Of a stretch of 13,132 nt of DNA, positions 5,461 through 11,166 are shown one piece after another. Numbering within the stretch: the first letter of the stretch is position 1; the number at the start of each line of letters is the position of its first letter. This stretch comes from Candidatus Latescibacterota bacterium (GTDB lineage: Bacteria; Latescibacterota; 4484-107): assembly GCA_030613045.1 (NCBI GenBank), contig JAUWMS010000016.1, positions 1-13,132 on the forward strand. The letters run 5' to 3'. The notes below the pieces were generated by a model. It searched no databases. It had not been told where the DNA came from and worked only from the letters and a program-made list of their open reading frames with translations. A program made the translations under genes and the position numbers.

Positions 5461-6495
5461 CTAAAGCCCGTCGGAAGTTAGATTCACTACACAATTTTCC
5501 ACGCTGGCGGTTCGGATGGCATCGAAGATACGCGAAAGTTCCAGCGCCTCGGCGGGTTGGATGGGGAAGGTCCGCTCGCCTCGGACGGTCTGAGCGATCT
5601 CCTCGTAGATTTGATGCTCGTCGCCGTAAAGTGCGCCCTCGATTTTCTCCTGGATGGTTTCCGCCTTCGCGGATTTCATGGTGCCGAATTGGGTGGGATC
5701 GTCCGGCCGGTCGGGAATATTTTTGTGGAGGGTCATATTCTGACCGCGCACCACGATCGTGCCGCAATCGCCCTGGATAAACCAGCTTGGCAGGTCTTCG
5801 ACGGCGATGGTGTACTCAGCCTGAACGATGGTGCCGTCCGTCAAGGTCATCACGGCGAGAAAGAGGTCCTCGGCGTCTCCGGGATTGATGGTCTGCTTCA
5901 TCCGTCCGTATACGCTCTGGACGGGACTGCCCATCAGCACAACGGGTGGATCCACGAGGTGCGCCCCCCAATTGAGCAGATACCCGCCGCCGTGACGCCG
6001 CTCGGTCTGCCAGTCGCACCGGGTCGCAAAGCTGCAGACGGCGTGGCGGACGAGAAAGATGTTGCCGATGGCCTTTTCGGCAATCAACTGCTGAAGGCGC
6101 TGCAAAACGCAGCCCCATCGAGCGGGAAGCCAGGGAAGCAACAATTTGCCGGACGCTTCCGAAGCAGAAACCATGCGGCGGGCCTCGTCGGCATTGACGG
6201 CCCAGGGTTTGGTGACCAGCACGTGGACGCCGGCAGCCAGGCAGTCGCAGGTCATCTCGCAGTGCTGATCGCTGCGGGTGATGATGCTGATCAGGTCGAG
6301 CTGCTCCTTTTCGAGCATCCGGTGATAATCGTCGTAGATTGCGCACCCGAATCGTTCGGCGGCCTGCTCTTGGCGCTCCGGATCCGTGTCGCAGACCGCG
6401 ACCATTTCAAACGCGTCGTTCTGTTCGATGGCTCCGGCGTGCATGGAGCTGCCGCTGCGGCCGTACCCTAAAATTGCTGTGCGGATTTTTTTCAT
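5461..6495 (-). CDS. Gfo/Idh/MocA family oxidoreductase
   Basis: A 344-residue NAD(P)-dependent dehydrogenase of the glucose-fructose oxidoreductase / inositol dehydrogenase family, cytoplasmic. The N-terminal Rossmann fold opens with AILGYGRSGSSMHAG (GxGxxG-like, residues 10-15), with Asp36 in VCDTDPER at the end of strand 2. The catalytic-lysine motif usually read EKP is TKPWAV here (Lys96). The C-terminal domain carries HGGGYLLNWGAHLVD (168-182), where His179 is at the active-site position and Asn175 stands where Asp is often found. The substrate cannot be told. AAGGAAT lies 6-7 nt before the ATG at 6495, supporting the start. Neighbours: downstream TIM-barrel isomerase across 151 nt of repeats; upstream a 249-nt repeat-rich gap to nth. 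No signal peptide is seen. Confidence 0.92.
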   Translation of the reverse strand: MKKIRTAILGYGRSGSSMHAGAIEQNDAFEMVAVCDTDPERQEQAAERFGCAIYDDYHRMLEKEQLDLISIITRSDQHCEMTCDCLAAGVHVLVTKPWAVNADEARRMVSASEASGKLLLPWLPARWGCVLQRLQQLIAEKAIGNIFLVRHAVCSFATRCDWQTERRHGGGYLLNWGAHLVDPPVVLMGSPVQSVYGRMKQTINPGDAEDLFLAVMTLTDGTIVQAEYTIAVEDLPSWFIQGDCGTIVVRGQNMTLHKNIPDRPDDPTQFGTMKSAKAETIQEKIEGALYGDEHQIYEEIAQTVRGERTFPIQPAEALELSRIFDAIRTASVENCVVNLTSDGL

Positions 6496-6500
6496 AGTGG

Positions 6501-6683
6501 ATTCCTTATTTTGAATCGTGGGTAATGAACAGCCGGAGTTTCCGCTTCAGCGGTTTATCATAAACATAAACGGGTAACTCCGGATGAGCATTCATTTTTT
6601 TGTTGCATCGGGATTTTGGTATCCCGATGCGCAGCCTTTTAGCATCTATGGTTCGGGAGAACAATTTCCAAATTCCTTATTTT
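6501..6683. repeat. Palindrome-rich segment bounded by a 12-bp direct repeat
   Basis: ATTCCTTATTTT occurs at 6501-6512 and again at 6672-6683. Between the copies are an inverted pair CCGGAGTT (6533-6540)/AACTCCGG (6576-6583) enclosing a CCGC-TTCA-GCGG hairpin, and a perfect 10-bp hairpin GCATCGGGAT/ATCCCGATGC (6605-6614/6621-6630). The copy at 6501 contains the ribosome binding site of the oxidoreductase gene. No coding sequence is visible. Confidence 0.7.
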
Positions 6684-6698
6684 AAGCGTAATCCGGGT

Positions 6699-6751
6699 TC
6701 GTAGTGCGGGCTTCAGCCCGTTATAGGAGGCGTTGAAACGCTCCCTACGAA
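6699..6751. repeat. Y-shaped palindromic repeat overlapping the nth stop codon
   Basis: TTCGTAG (6699-6705) pairs with CTACGAA (6745-6751) as an outer stem. Two hairpins lie within: CGGGC-TTCA-GCCCG (about 6708-6721) and GGAGGCGTT against AACGCTCC (about 6726-6743, imperfect). The nth stop codon (6745-6747, complement of CTA) lies in the outer stem. Confidence 0.85.
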
Positions 6752-7407
6752 TCCGAATTGTACACACATTCCTCCGTCAGGGGACATTGGTCGCATCGAG
6801 GATTCCGGGCGTGGCAGATCGTGCGTCCGAATTTTAGCAGATTCATGTGGAACGAGTAGGCTTTCCCCTTGGGCACGAGGTCCTGCATCCCCTCGTGGAC
6901 TTTCTCAGCGGAGACGTTTTCGGGGGCCAGTCCCAACCGTCTTGTGATCCGATGGATGTGTGTGTCCACCGGGAAAATCTCCGCGCCGCAGGCGAACATC
7001 AGCACCACGCTGATCGTCTTGATGCCGACTCCCTTGAGGGAACCGAGGATGCGGATCGCCTCGTCCGGCTTCCTATCCCGGATAAAATCGAGATCGAGCG
7101 CGCCGTGCGTTCTTTCAAGCCATGCCAGCACGCCCTTAATCCGCTCCGCCTTCAGGTTGGCCAGTCCGCCCACTCGAATGGCATCGGCGATTTTTTGGAC
7201 ATCGGCGGCGTTCGCCTCCTCCCAGGTTGGGAAACGTTGTCTGAGCTGTTCGTACGCGCGCCCGCTGTTGGTGTCGTTCGTATTCTGGGAGAGCATGGTC
7301 TGGATCAGGGCGTCTAAGGGATCGCTCGGCCCGGGCCACTTCGGGACGCCGAAGCGTTCTTCCAGAGCGGCTACGATTTTTTCTGTCTTCCTCTTCGGAT
7401 CGCGCAC
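6745..7407 (-). CDS. nth: Endonuclease III (DNA glycosylase/AP lyase)
   Basis: A cytoplasmic base-excision-repair enzyme that removes oxidised pyrimidines and cleaves the abasic site. The 220-residue form has the helix-hairpin-helix LKGVGIKTISV with the catalytic lysine (Lys130) and the catalytic aspartate in FPVDTHIHR (Asp148). The C-terminal 4Fe-4S loop has the expected C-x6-C-x2-C-x5-C spacing (Cys198, Cys205, Cys208, Cys214). I chose the GTG at 7407 because AGGAGG stands 4 nt before it and the length then fits the family (E. coli about 211). An alternative GTG at 7470 would add 21 residues and overlap the end of rnfB by 23 nt. It follows rnfB directly on the same strand, so the two are likely co-transcribed. 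The last codons (YNSDS) run into a repeat that provides the stop. Confidence 0.93.
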   Translation of the reverse strand: MRDPKRKTEKIVAALEERFGVPKWPGPSDPLDALIQTMLSQNTNDTNSGRAYEQLRQRFPTWEEANAADVQKIADAIRVGGLANLKAERIKGVLAWLERTHGALDLDFIRDRKPDEAIRILGSLKGVGIKTISVVLMFACGAEIFPVDTHIHRITRRLGLAPENVSAEKVHEGMQDLVPKGKAYSFHMNLLKFGRTICHARNPRCDQCPLTEECVYNSDS

Positions 7408-7447
7408 GCGCCCTCCTAGATGCACTTTCTTATCGGACTGTGCATCC

Positions 7448-8293
7448 TCATGGGTTGGACACCGATGCACACGTCGGAGTATCAGCAGGTCCTGTCGCCG
7501 TCGTATCCCGCACGACGAAGATTTTCGAGGGGCATTTCTCCACGGCGGGTGCGTAGGCGCTCCAGTCCGCAGGAAGGACCGGCAGATTGTCCTCCATCCG
7601 AACGACCCCGGAGGGGGTGATCTTCGGCCGGCTGCACAGCCCGCATCCGATACAGCCCACGTCGCAGACGCCTTTTACGGCCTTGGTTTTGTCGTGGGAT
7701 ACGCAGCCGAGATAGACCTTCTGCGTCCTCGGGATCAGCTCCATAATCCCTCTCGGGCAGGTCTGCACGCACACGCCGCATCCGGTGCATTTCTGCTCAT
7801 CCACCACGGGGAGGCCTTGGTCGCTCATCGTGATCGCATCGAAGGGGCACGCGGCCGCGCAGGAACCCAATCCGAGACAGCCATACGCGCACGCCTTTGC
7901 GCCGCCACCCGTCAGCAGGGCGGCCCGGCAATCCATCACGCCCTCGTATCGGAAGCGTTCCCGCGCGTTTTCTCGATCTCCCCGGCATCGAACCACGGCC
8001 ACGGTCGGAATTTTCTCCTCCGCTTCCACGCCCAGGATTTCGGCAACTCTGCGGGCTACGTCCGCTCCGCCCGGCACGCAGCCGTTGCAGGGGACTTTGC
8101 CCTGGACCACGGCTTCGGCAAACGCCGAACATCCGATGCATCCGCATGCGGCGCAATTTGCGCCCGGAAGCACCTCCTCCACTTCGGCGATTCTAGGGTC
8201 CACCTTCACCGCGAATCGGCGCGCGGCATACGCCAGTCCACCGCCGAAAATGAGTCCCAAAACACCTAAGCTGATGATCGAAGCAAGCAGCAT
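7448..8293 (-). CDS. rnfB: Electron transport complex subunit RnfB (ferredoxin-type iron-sulfur protein)
   Basis: RnfB is the membrane-anchored iron-sulfur subunit that receives electrons from ferredoxin in the Rnf ion-pumping complex. The 281-residue protein has one N-terminal membrane helix (about 2-24). A Fe-S domain follows with GANCAACGCIGC (Cys47, Cys50, Cys55, with Cys69/Cys72 further on). Then come ferredoxin-like clusters: Cys135-x3-Cys139-x5-Cys145-x3-Cys149, the canonical CTGCGVCVQTC (Cys169, 172, 175, 179), and a third group (Cys210, 214, 217, 220, with Cys254). The ATG at 8293 is preceded by GGAGGAAAAT. No rnfA, C, D, E or G is seen in the window; upstream are V-ATPase genes and downstream is nth. 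Either the complex is encoded elsewhere or this is an orphan RnfB serving another redox partner. The family is clear; the partner is inference. Confidence 0.94.
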   Translation of the reverse strand: MLLASIISLGVLGLIFGGGLAYAARRFAVKVDPRIAEVEEVLPGANCAACGCIGCSAFAEAVVQGKVPCNGCVPGGADVARRVAEILGVEAEEKIPTVAVVRCRGDRENARERFRYEGVMDCRAALLTGGGAKACAYGCLGLGSCAAACPFDAITMSDQGLPVVDEQKCTGCGVCVQTCPRGIMELIPRTQKVYLGCVSHDKTKAVKGVCDVGCIGCGLCSRPKITPSGVVRMEDNLPVLPADWSAYAPAVEKCPSKIFVVRDTTATGPADTPTCASVSNP

Positions 8294-8366
8294 ATTTTCC
8301 TCCCGGATTCAGAAATTTTTTGTGGATTTAGAGCAAAACTTGTCTCGTTAAGTTCGGAGGCGAACC

Positions 8367-8405
8367 GATCTTACCGCGGAGCACGCGGAGGGCGCAGAGA
8401 AAAAA
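8367..8405. repeat. Single copy of the TTACCGCGGAG repeat between atpC and rnfB
   Basis: GATCTTACCGCGGAGCACGC and GGAGGGCGCAGAGA belong to the same family as the insertion in rimO; the first 14 bases are identical to positions 920-933. It lies within the 118-nt gap after the V-ATPase subunit C stop. Confidence 0.85.
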
Positions 8406-8411
8406 CAAAAC

Positions 8412-9494
8412 CTAAGCACCCGAGATCAATTGCTTTGCGATCCTCTCCTCGGACAGCCCCAGATGCTTCCCTTCGAGGATCGCAATAATATCCTCGACCT
8501 CCGAGCGTTTGATAAAATAGTAGGCGACGAAAAGCCCGAGGTGGAAAGGGAAGGTTCTGAAGAGTTTTTGACAGTTTTCGAGCATGTGGCGCTTCAAAGC
8601 CAATTCGGCGGCTCGCAAAGAAAAAGGATCCAGGGTGAGGAGCGATTTATATTTCGGGAACAGGGCCTTCACCAAGTGTTCGTACGCCTCCTTTTCCGAA
8701 GAAGCCGAAAGCGCTTCGACAAACGGCGCTTCGTCGAAATCCCCGACGCGTGTCCTCGAACGAAGTGAAGGAAGCGCGATCAACGAGTGGAATATGCGCC
8801 GCGACTCGATCCCCCGGAGAAATTTTAGCCGGAGGAACCAGATGGTATTGTGGAGGTTCCGGTAATGCTTCAGAATCTCCCCGCAATGACGGCGATCCAT
8901 CCCGCTCAGCGCCTCGCCCTTTTCATAGAGGTGATGGAGATAGCACAGATCCAATGCGGACTCGAAGACAAAAATGTCTTCATCCGTTTTGTATTGCTCC
9001 AGAGCCGCCTGAAAAGAGTCGAAGAGAAAGGTGCCCCGCAAGGCTCGGGAAAGCGCGGCAAAGTTGGATAGGGCCGACCATGCGTCTTTTTTGGTCCATC
9101 CCCAGCGGCCCGTGTCGAAGAGCAGGGGAGACAGATCCTTCTCCATAAGCTCCGGCTGAACGCTGTGCAGCTTCCTCACCACGATCTTCGCATTCAACAG
9201 ATCGAAATATTGAAGCAGGAGTTGCACGAATTCCGCGGCGTCTCCCTTCAAAAACCGGAGCAGCTTTTCGCAGCACCGAATCGTGTGTTCTTCGAGACGG
9301 CGCTCCAGTTCGCCCAGCGAGGAAGGAGGATTCTGAGAGAGCGTCTCCGCGTAGTCCGTCTCCAGCAACAGCGCCTGGGCCGCCTGCGCATCCGGAGCGC
9401 TCAACAAACGAGTCCTCTGCGCACGGCTCAGCAGCTTGGCCTTCATCGCTTTGAGTCGGCAATACGGGGCGGAATACTGATAGACAGCACTCAT
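8412..9494 (-). CDS. atpC: V-type ATP synthase/ATPase subunit C (AC39/V0D family)
   Basis: Subunit C (the d/AC39 homologue) is the funnel-shaped socket joining the central stalk to the membrane ring of V-type ATPases. The 360-residue product is helical with the family's N-terminal pattern YCRLKAMKAKLLSR (11-24) and the C-terminal hallmark FVAYYFIKRSEVEDIIAILEGKHLG, split here as FVAYYFIKRSEVEDI and AILEGKHLGLSEERI. The length fits the family. I chose the ATG at 9494 (MSAVYQYS): the in-frame extension up to 9572 translates only GTGAGTGG repeat (THQSPLTTHQS). No clear Shine-Dalgarno is visible before it, perhaps because the leader is repeat. Upstream, across 131 nt of repeats, is the stalk-like H/G subunit; downstream is rnfB. 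Genes for I, K, E, F, A, B and D do not adjoin it, unlike typical ntp/atp operons. Confidence 0.88.
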   Translation of the reverse strand: MSAVYQYSAPYCRLKAMKAKLLSRAQRTRLLSAPDAQAAQALLLETDYAETLSQNPPSSLGELERRLEEHTIRCCEKLLRFLKGDAAEFVQLLLQYFDLLNAKIVVRKLHSVQPELMEKDLSPLLFDTGRWGWTKKDAWSALSNFAALSRALRGTFLFDSFQAALEQYKTDEDIFVFESALDLCYLHHLYEKGEALSGMDRRHCGEILKHYRNLHNTIWFLRLKFLRGIESRRIFHSLIALPSLRSRTRVGDFDEAPFVEALSASSEKEAYEHLVKALFPKYKSLLTLDPFSLRAAELALKRHMLENCQKLFRTFPFHLGLFVAYYFIKRSEVEDIIAILEGKHLGLSEERIAKQLISGA

Positions 9495-9504
9495 GGCTTG
9501 GACC

Positions 9505-9595
9505 GATTGGTGAGTGGTAAGCGGTGATTGGTGAGTGGTGAGTGGTTTCCACCCCCTGGCGTTACGTATCACGTTTTACGTCTTGCGTGTAAGGC
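9505..9595. repeat. GTGAGTGGT/GTGATTG tandem repeat plus CGTTTTACG module
   Basis: GATTGGTGAGTGGTAAGCGG and further units run from 9505 to 9545. ACGTTTTACGTCTTGCGTG (about 9571-9589) follows, reverse of the CGTAAAACG repeat at 421 and similar to 4516-4526. Together they fill the gap between the H-like subunit stop and the subunit C start, leaving no visible ribosome binding site for subunit C. Confidence 0.8.
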
Positions 9596-9625
9596 AGTCG
9601 CCAGTCATCAATTAGGGAGCGTTCT

Positions 9626-9946
9626 CTACCGAGATGAAGGACCGCTAATCGTCCGGAGAACCAGCTCGATGGCCCGTTCTTTGTTGGAGGCAAACTTCTC
9701 CTGAAGTTCGGTGGTTTCTTTTTTCAGCGTTTCCTCCGAGACGGTTTTTGCAAGCTCGATCTCCGTTTGAAATTCCTTCACCAGCGCGTCATTTTCGCTT
9801 TCGGCATCCGACTTCGCCTGTTTTACCAACTCATCGGAGCGCGCTTGGGCCTCCGTCCGGATCGCGTCCGCCTGTTTCTCCGCATCAGAGATCAGGCTCC
9901 GGGCTTGCTCCTCTACCTTTAGAATGGATTGCAACGAGGTCTTCAT
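9626..9946 (-). CDS. V-type ATPase peripheral-stalk subunit, H/G-like coiled coil
   Basis: A 106-residue highly charged protein that is almost entirely a predicted coiled coil (KVEEQARSLISDAEKQADAI near residues 10-29, then alternating Lys/Glu/Ala to about residue 90), ending ERAIELVLRTISG. This is the shape and length of the V-type ATP synthase H (archaeal AhaH, Thermus G) subunit, which pairs with subunit E in the peripheral stalk. The position just upstream of subunit C supports the call; sequence alone only shows a stalk-like coiled coil. The start ATG at 9946 overlaps the TGA stop of a small membrane-protein gene as ATGA, with AAGGA in the tail of that gene as ribosome binding site, so translation is likely coupled. 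Subunit E, the expected partner, is not in the window. Confidence 0.75.
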   Translation of the reverse strand: MKTSLQSILKVEEQARSLISDAEKQADAIRTEAQARSDELVKQAKSDAESENDALVKEFQTEIELAKTVSEETLKKETTELQEKFASNKERAIELVLRTISGPSSR

Positions 9947-10080
9947 GATTCATCCTTTGGCTGAGAGGAGTTCCCCTTGTACCGTCTGATTTCCACTATA
10001 ACGAAGTAAATGACCGCAACGACAAAAAGGATTCGTATGCCCGCCCAGACCCACAAAAGCAGCCAACCCATGGAATTCAT
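9943..10080 (-). CDS. Small single-pass membrane protein (45 residues) coupled to the V-ATPase H-like gene
   Basis: Reading on the - strand from ATG at 10080 gives 45 codons ending in TGA at 9943-9945. The product starts MNSMGWLLLWVWAG, has one strongly hydrophobic helix (about residues 5-30, rich in Leu, Val, Ile, Phe and Trp), then a basic stretch EIRRYK (about 31-36) and a polar tail ending SQPKDES. By the positive-inside rule the C-terminus would be cytoplasmic. AAGGGGG is placed 6 nt before the start, a good ribosome binding site, and the stop overlaps the next start as ATGA. These two signs argue for a real gene. I do not recognise the family. It is too short to be the proteolipid (K) or the I subunit of the V-ATPase; a role in assembly or anchoring of the stalk is only a guess from position. 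Confidence 0.65.
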   Translation of the reverse strand: MNSMGWLLLWVWAGIRILFVVAVIYFVIVEIRRYKGNSSQPKDES

Positions 10081-10132
10081 GATAACCCCCTTCGCCACTT
10101 CGGAGAATGTCCCATGTCAGAATATGGAGAGC

Positions 10133-10156
10133 AAAAAAGGGGCATTAGTTGCCTCT
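10133..10156 (-). terminator. Possible weak terminator after the 76-residue gene
   Basis: On the - strand AGAGGCA and TGCCCCT form a 7-bp stem with one mismatch and a 5-nt loop, followed by six T. It lies about 10 nt after the stop at 10165. The stem is short, so it may only attenuate reading into the downstream genes. Confidence 0.3.
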
Positions 10157-10164
10157 TGCACTCA

Positions 10165-10395
10165 TCACTGCACATATTGCCTCACTATATTGTATATTTC
10201 CTCTCTTGTAGCAGGGGAGTCATACTTTCGTAACTTTCGTTCAGTCCAGCCACGCACAGAGCCCCAAGACCATCGCTGTGTAAGAGCCTTTCTACTGACT
10301 CGTGCTTCTGCCTTAGGAGGCCGTGGCCCAACAAGGTCATTCACTGCACCCAAAACCCACTGGTACTCCTGTTGAGTTAAAGTAGTACGCGCCAT
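10165..10395 (-). CDS. Hypothetical small basic protein (76 residues)
   Basis: The ATG at 10395 (MARTTLTQQEYQWVLGAV) is preceded by GGGGGTGAAAGA, a plausible ribosome binding site. An upstream ATG at 10434 in the same frame lacks one. The product is basic and rich in Arg, Lys and Trp, with an N-terminal helix-like segment, a proline-rich turn GPRPPK (23-28), a central RWSWGSVRGWTERKLRKY and a C-terminal helix REEIYNIVRQYVQ. No membrane segment, signal peptide or cysteine pair is seen. I do not recognise a family; the arrangement could suit nucleic-acid binding, but this is unsupported. The codons are more AT-rich than the flanking genes. It precedes the small membrane protein gene by 84 nt, with a weak terminator-like hairpin between. 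Confidence 0.55.
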   Translation of the reverse strand: MARTTLTQQEYQWVLGAVNDLVGPRPPKAEARVSRKALTQRWSWGSVRGWTERKLRKYDSPATREEIYNIVRQYVQ

Positions 10396-10476
10396 TCTTT
10401 CACCCCCCTTGCGAGCATATTTTCGCTGGTTCAATACGACTACAGAACTGATCCATCTTGAAGGAGTGCCCTAACT

Positions 10477-10641
10477 TCATATTGTCGATGGGAACAATTC
10501 GGGAACCGGATCGGGCAGGTTGAATATTATGTTTGGCTGTTCATTGCTTTTCTCTTTGTATTTCCAGAGTCCCGTAGGCTTTTCATCCTTAAGAATGTTG
10601 AATGAGTAACACCGGAAGAATTCATTGTCTATCCACAAAGC
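10477..10641 (-). pseudogene. Possible remnant of a coding sequence
   Basis: On the - strand one frame reads, without an ATG, ALWIDNEFFRCYSFNILKDE then KPTGLWKYKEKSNEQPNIIF and NLPDPVPELFPSTI before a TGA at 10477-10479. A second frame overlapping it downstream continues as IVPIDNMKLGHSFKMDQFC and ends at 10400-10402. Both have balanced, protein-like composition and lack low-complexity repeat. This would fit a decayed or frameshifted gene, or a repeat that happens to be open. A TTG at 10638 could serve as a start for a 53-residue product, but no clear ribosome binding site is seen. Not recognised as any family. Confidence 0.3.
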
Positions 10642-10658
10642 GCGCAGAGCACCTCCCC

Positions 10659-10713
10659 GTGAAAGTGGGAGAGTGGAAAGGTGGGGGTCTCACTTTCTCA
10701 CTCTCTCACTTTC
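10659..10713. repeat. Imperfect inverted repeat of the GTGAGAAA family
   Basis: GTGAAAGTGGGAGAGTGGAA (from 10659) faces CTCACTTTCTCACTCTCTCA (from 10689, ending near 10713); the reverse complement of the second matches the first at most positions. It lies about 50 nt after the response-regulator stop and would form a long hairpin at the 3' end of that transcript. Cognates are at 2018-2055 and 5371-5430. Confidence 0.8.
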
Positions 10714-10761
10714 TTCCTTCCGCGGTGAAATGGGAGCGTTTGGTACGCTTCGAGTCTTATT

Positions 10762-11166
10762 TCATCCCGTCCCAAGGATTTTTTCCGCGGCCTGCAGAAG
10801 GGCGCCCGGATCAATGGGTTTTTCAATGTAGGCCTCTGGCTCCGCCCCCATATATTCTCCCATATCCTCCGCTGAGAACTTAAGCCCCATCCGAGCCGTT
10901 ACGCCGGTCAGCATAATGACCGGAATGTCCTTCGTCACCGGGTCCTGCTTCAGGTCGGAGAACATCGAGAAGCCGTCTTTCCTCGGCATCTGGACGTCCA
11001 AGACGATCAGATCCGGCCCCTCTGTCTTCGCCTTTTCCAGCCCCTCTACGCCGTCCGCCGCGGAGATCACCGAAACGCCTTTGAGATCGGAGAGAATCTC
11101 CGTCACGAATTCGACCGCATCGGGCTCATCATCTACTACCAGAATTTTCTTCGTCGTTTCAGCCAT
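10762..11166 (-). CDS. Single-domain response regulator (receiver only)
   Basis: A 134-residue cytoplasmic CheY-like receiver. All key residues are present: acidic pair Asp12-Asp13 (VVDDEPD), phospho-acceptor Asp57 (VLDVQMPRKDG), Thr87 (MLTG) and Lys116 (YIEKPID). The loop between Thr87 and Lys116 is longer than in CheY and reads ARMGLKFSAEDMGEYMGAEPE, an insertion I recall in a subset of environmental receivers. There is no output domain, so it would act by protein interaction or as a phosphorelay intermediate. AGGAGG lies 5 nt before the ATG at 11166. That start lies inside the end of the kinase gene, with an 8-nt overlap (ATGGCTGA), a strong sign of coupled translation and of a cognate pair. 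An in-frame extension up to 11463 translates kinase DNA out of frame and is not used. Confidence 0.93.
   Translation of the reverse strand: MAETTKKILVVDDEPDAVEFVTEILSDLKGVSVISAADGVEGLEKAKTEGPDLIVLDVQMPRKDGFSMFSDLKQDPVTKDIPVIMLTGVTARMGLKFSAEDMGEYMGAEPEAYIEKPIDPGALLQAAEKILGTG

Larger units (their letters stand above)
10396..10761. other. 366-nt gap: repeat plus a possible decayed coding sequence, no intact gene
   Basis: The gap between the response regulator and the 76-residue gene holds the GTGAGAAA-type inverted repeat (10659-10713), a fragment resembling the CCGCGGTGAA end of the rimO-insert repeat (about 10720-10730), and a protein-like - strand stretch described separately. The promoter for the 76-residue and V-ATPase genes must lie here if they do not depend on the kinase promoter; I could not pick a convincing -35/-10 pair. 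Confidence 0.5.

Noticed and set aside
6605..6640. GCATCGGGAT hairpin as the terminator of nth
   Set aside because: On the - strand it is followed by A-rich, not U-rich, sequence; only a weak CTTTT follows on the + strand. It looks like a repeat.
6869..8269. 466-codon + strand open frame
   Set aside because: It lies opposite nth and rnfB, both of which have complete catalytic and cluster motifs; the frame is Ser/Arg/Pro-rich and has no family pattern.
9495..9572. Longer N-terminus for V-ATPase subunit C starting at 9572
   Set aside because: The added residues (THQSPLTTHQS) come from the GTGAGTGG tandem repeat; the family pattern begins at the ATG at 9494.
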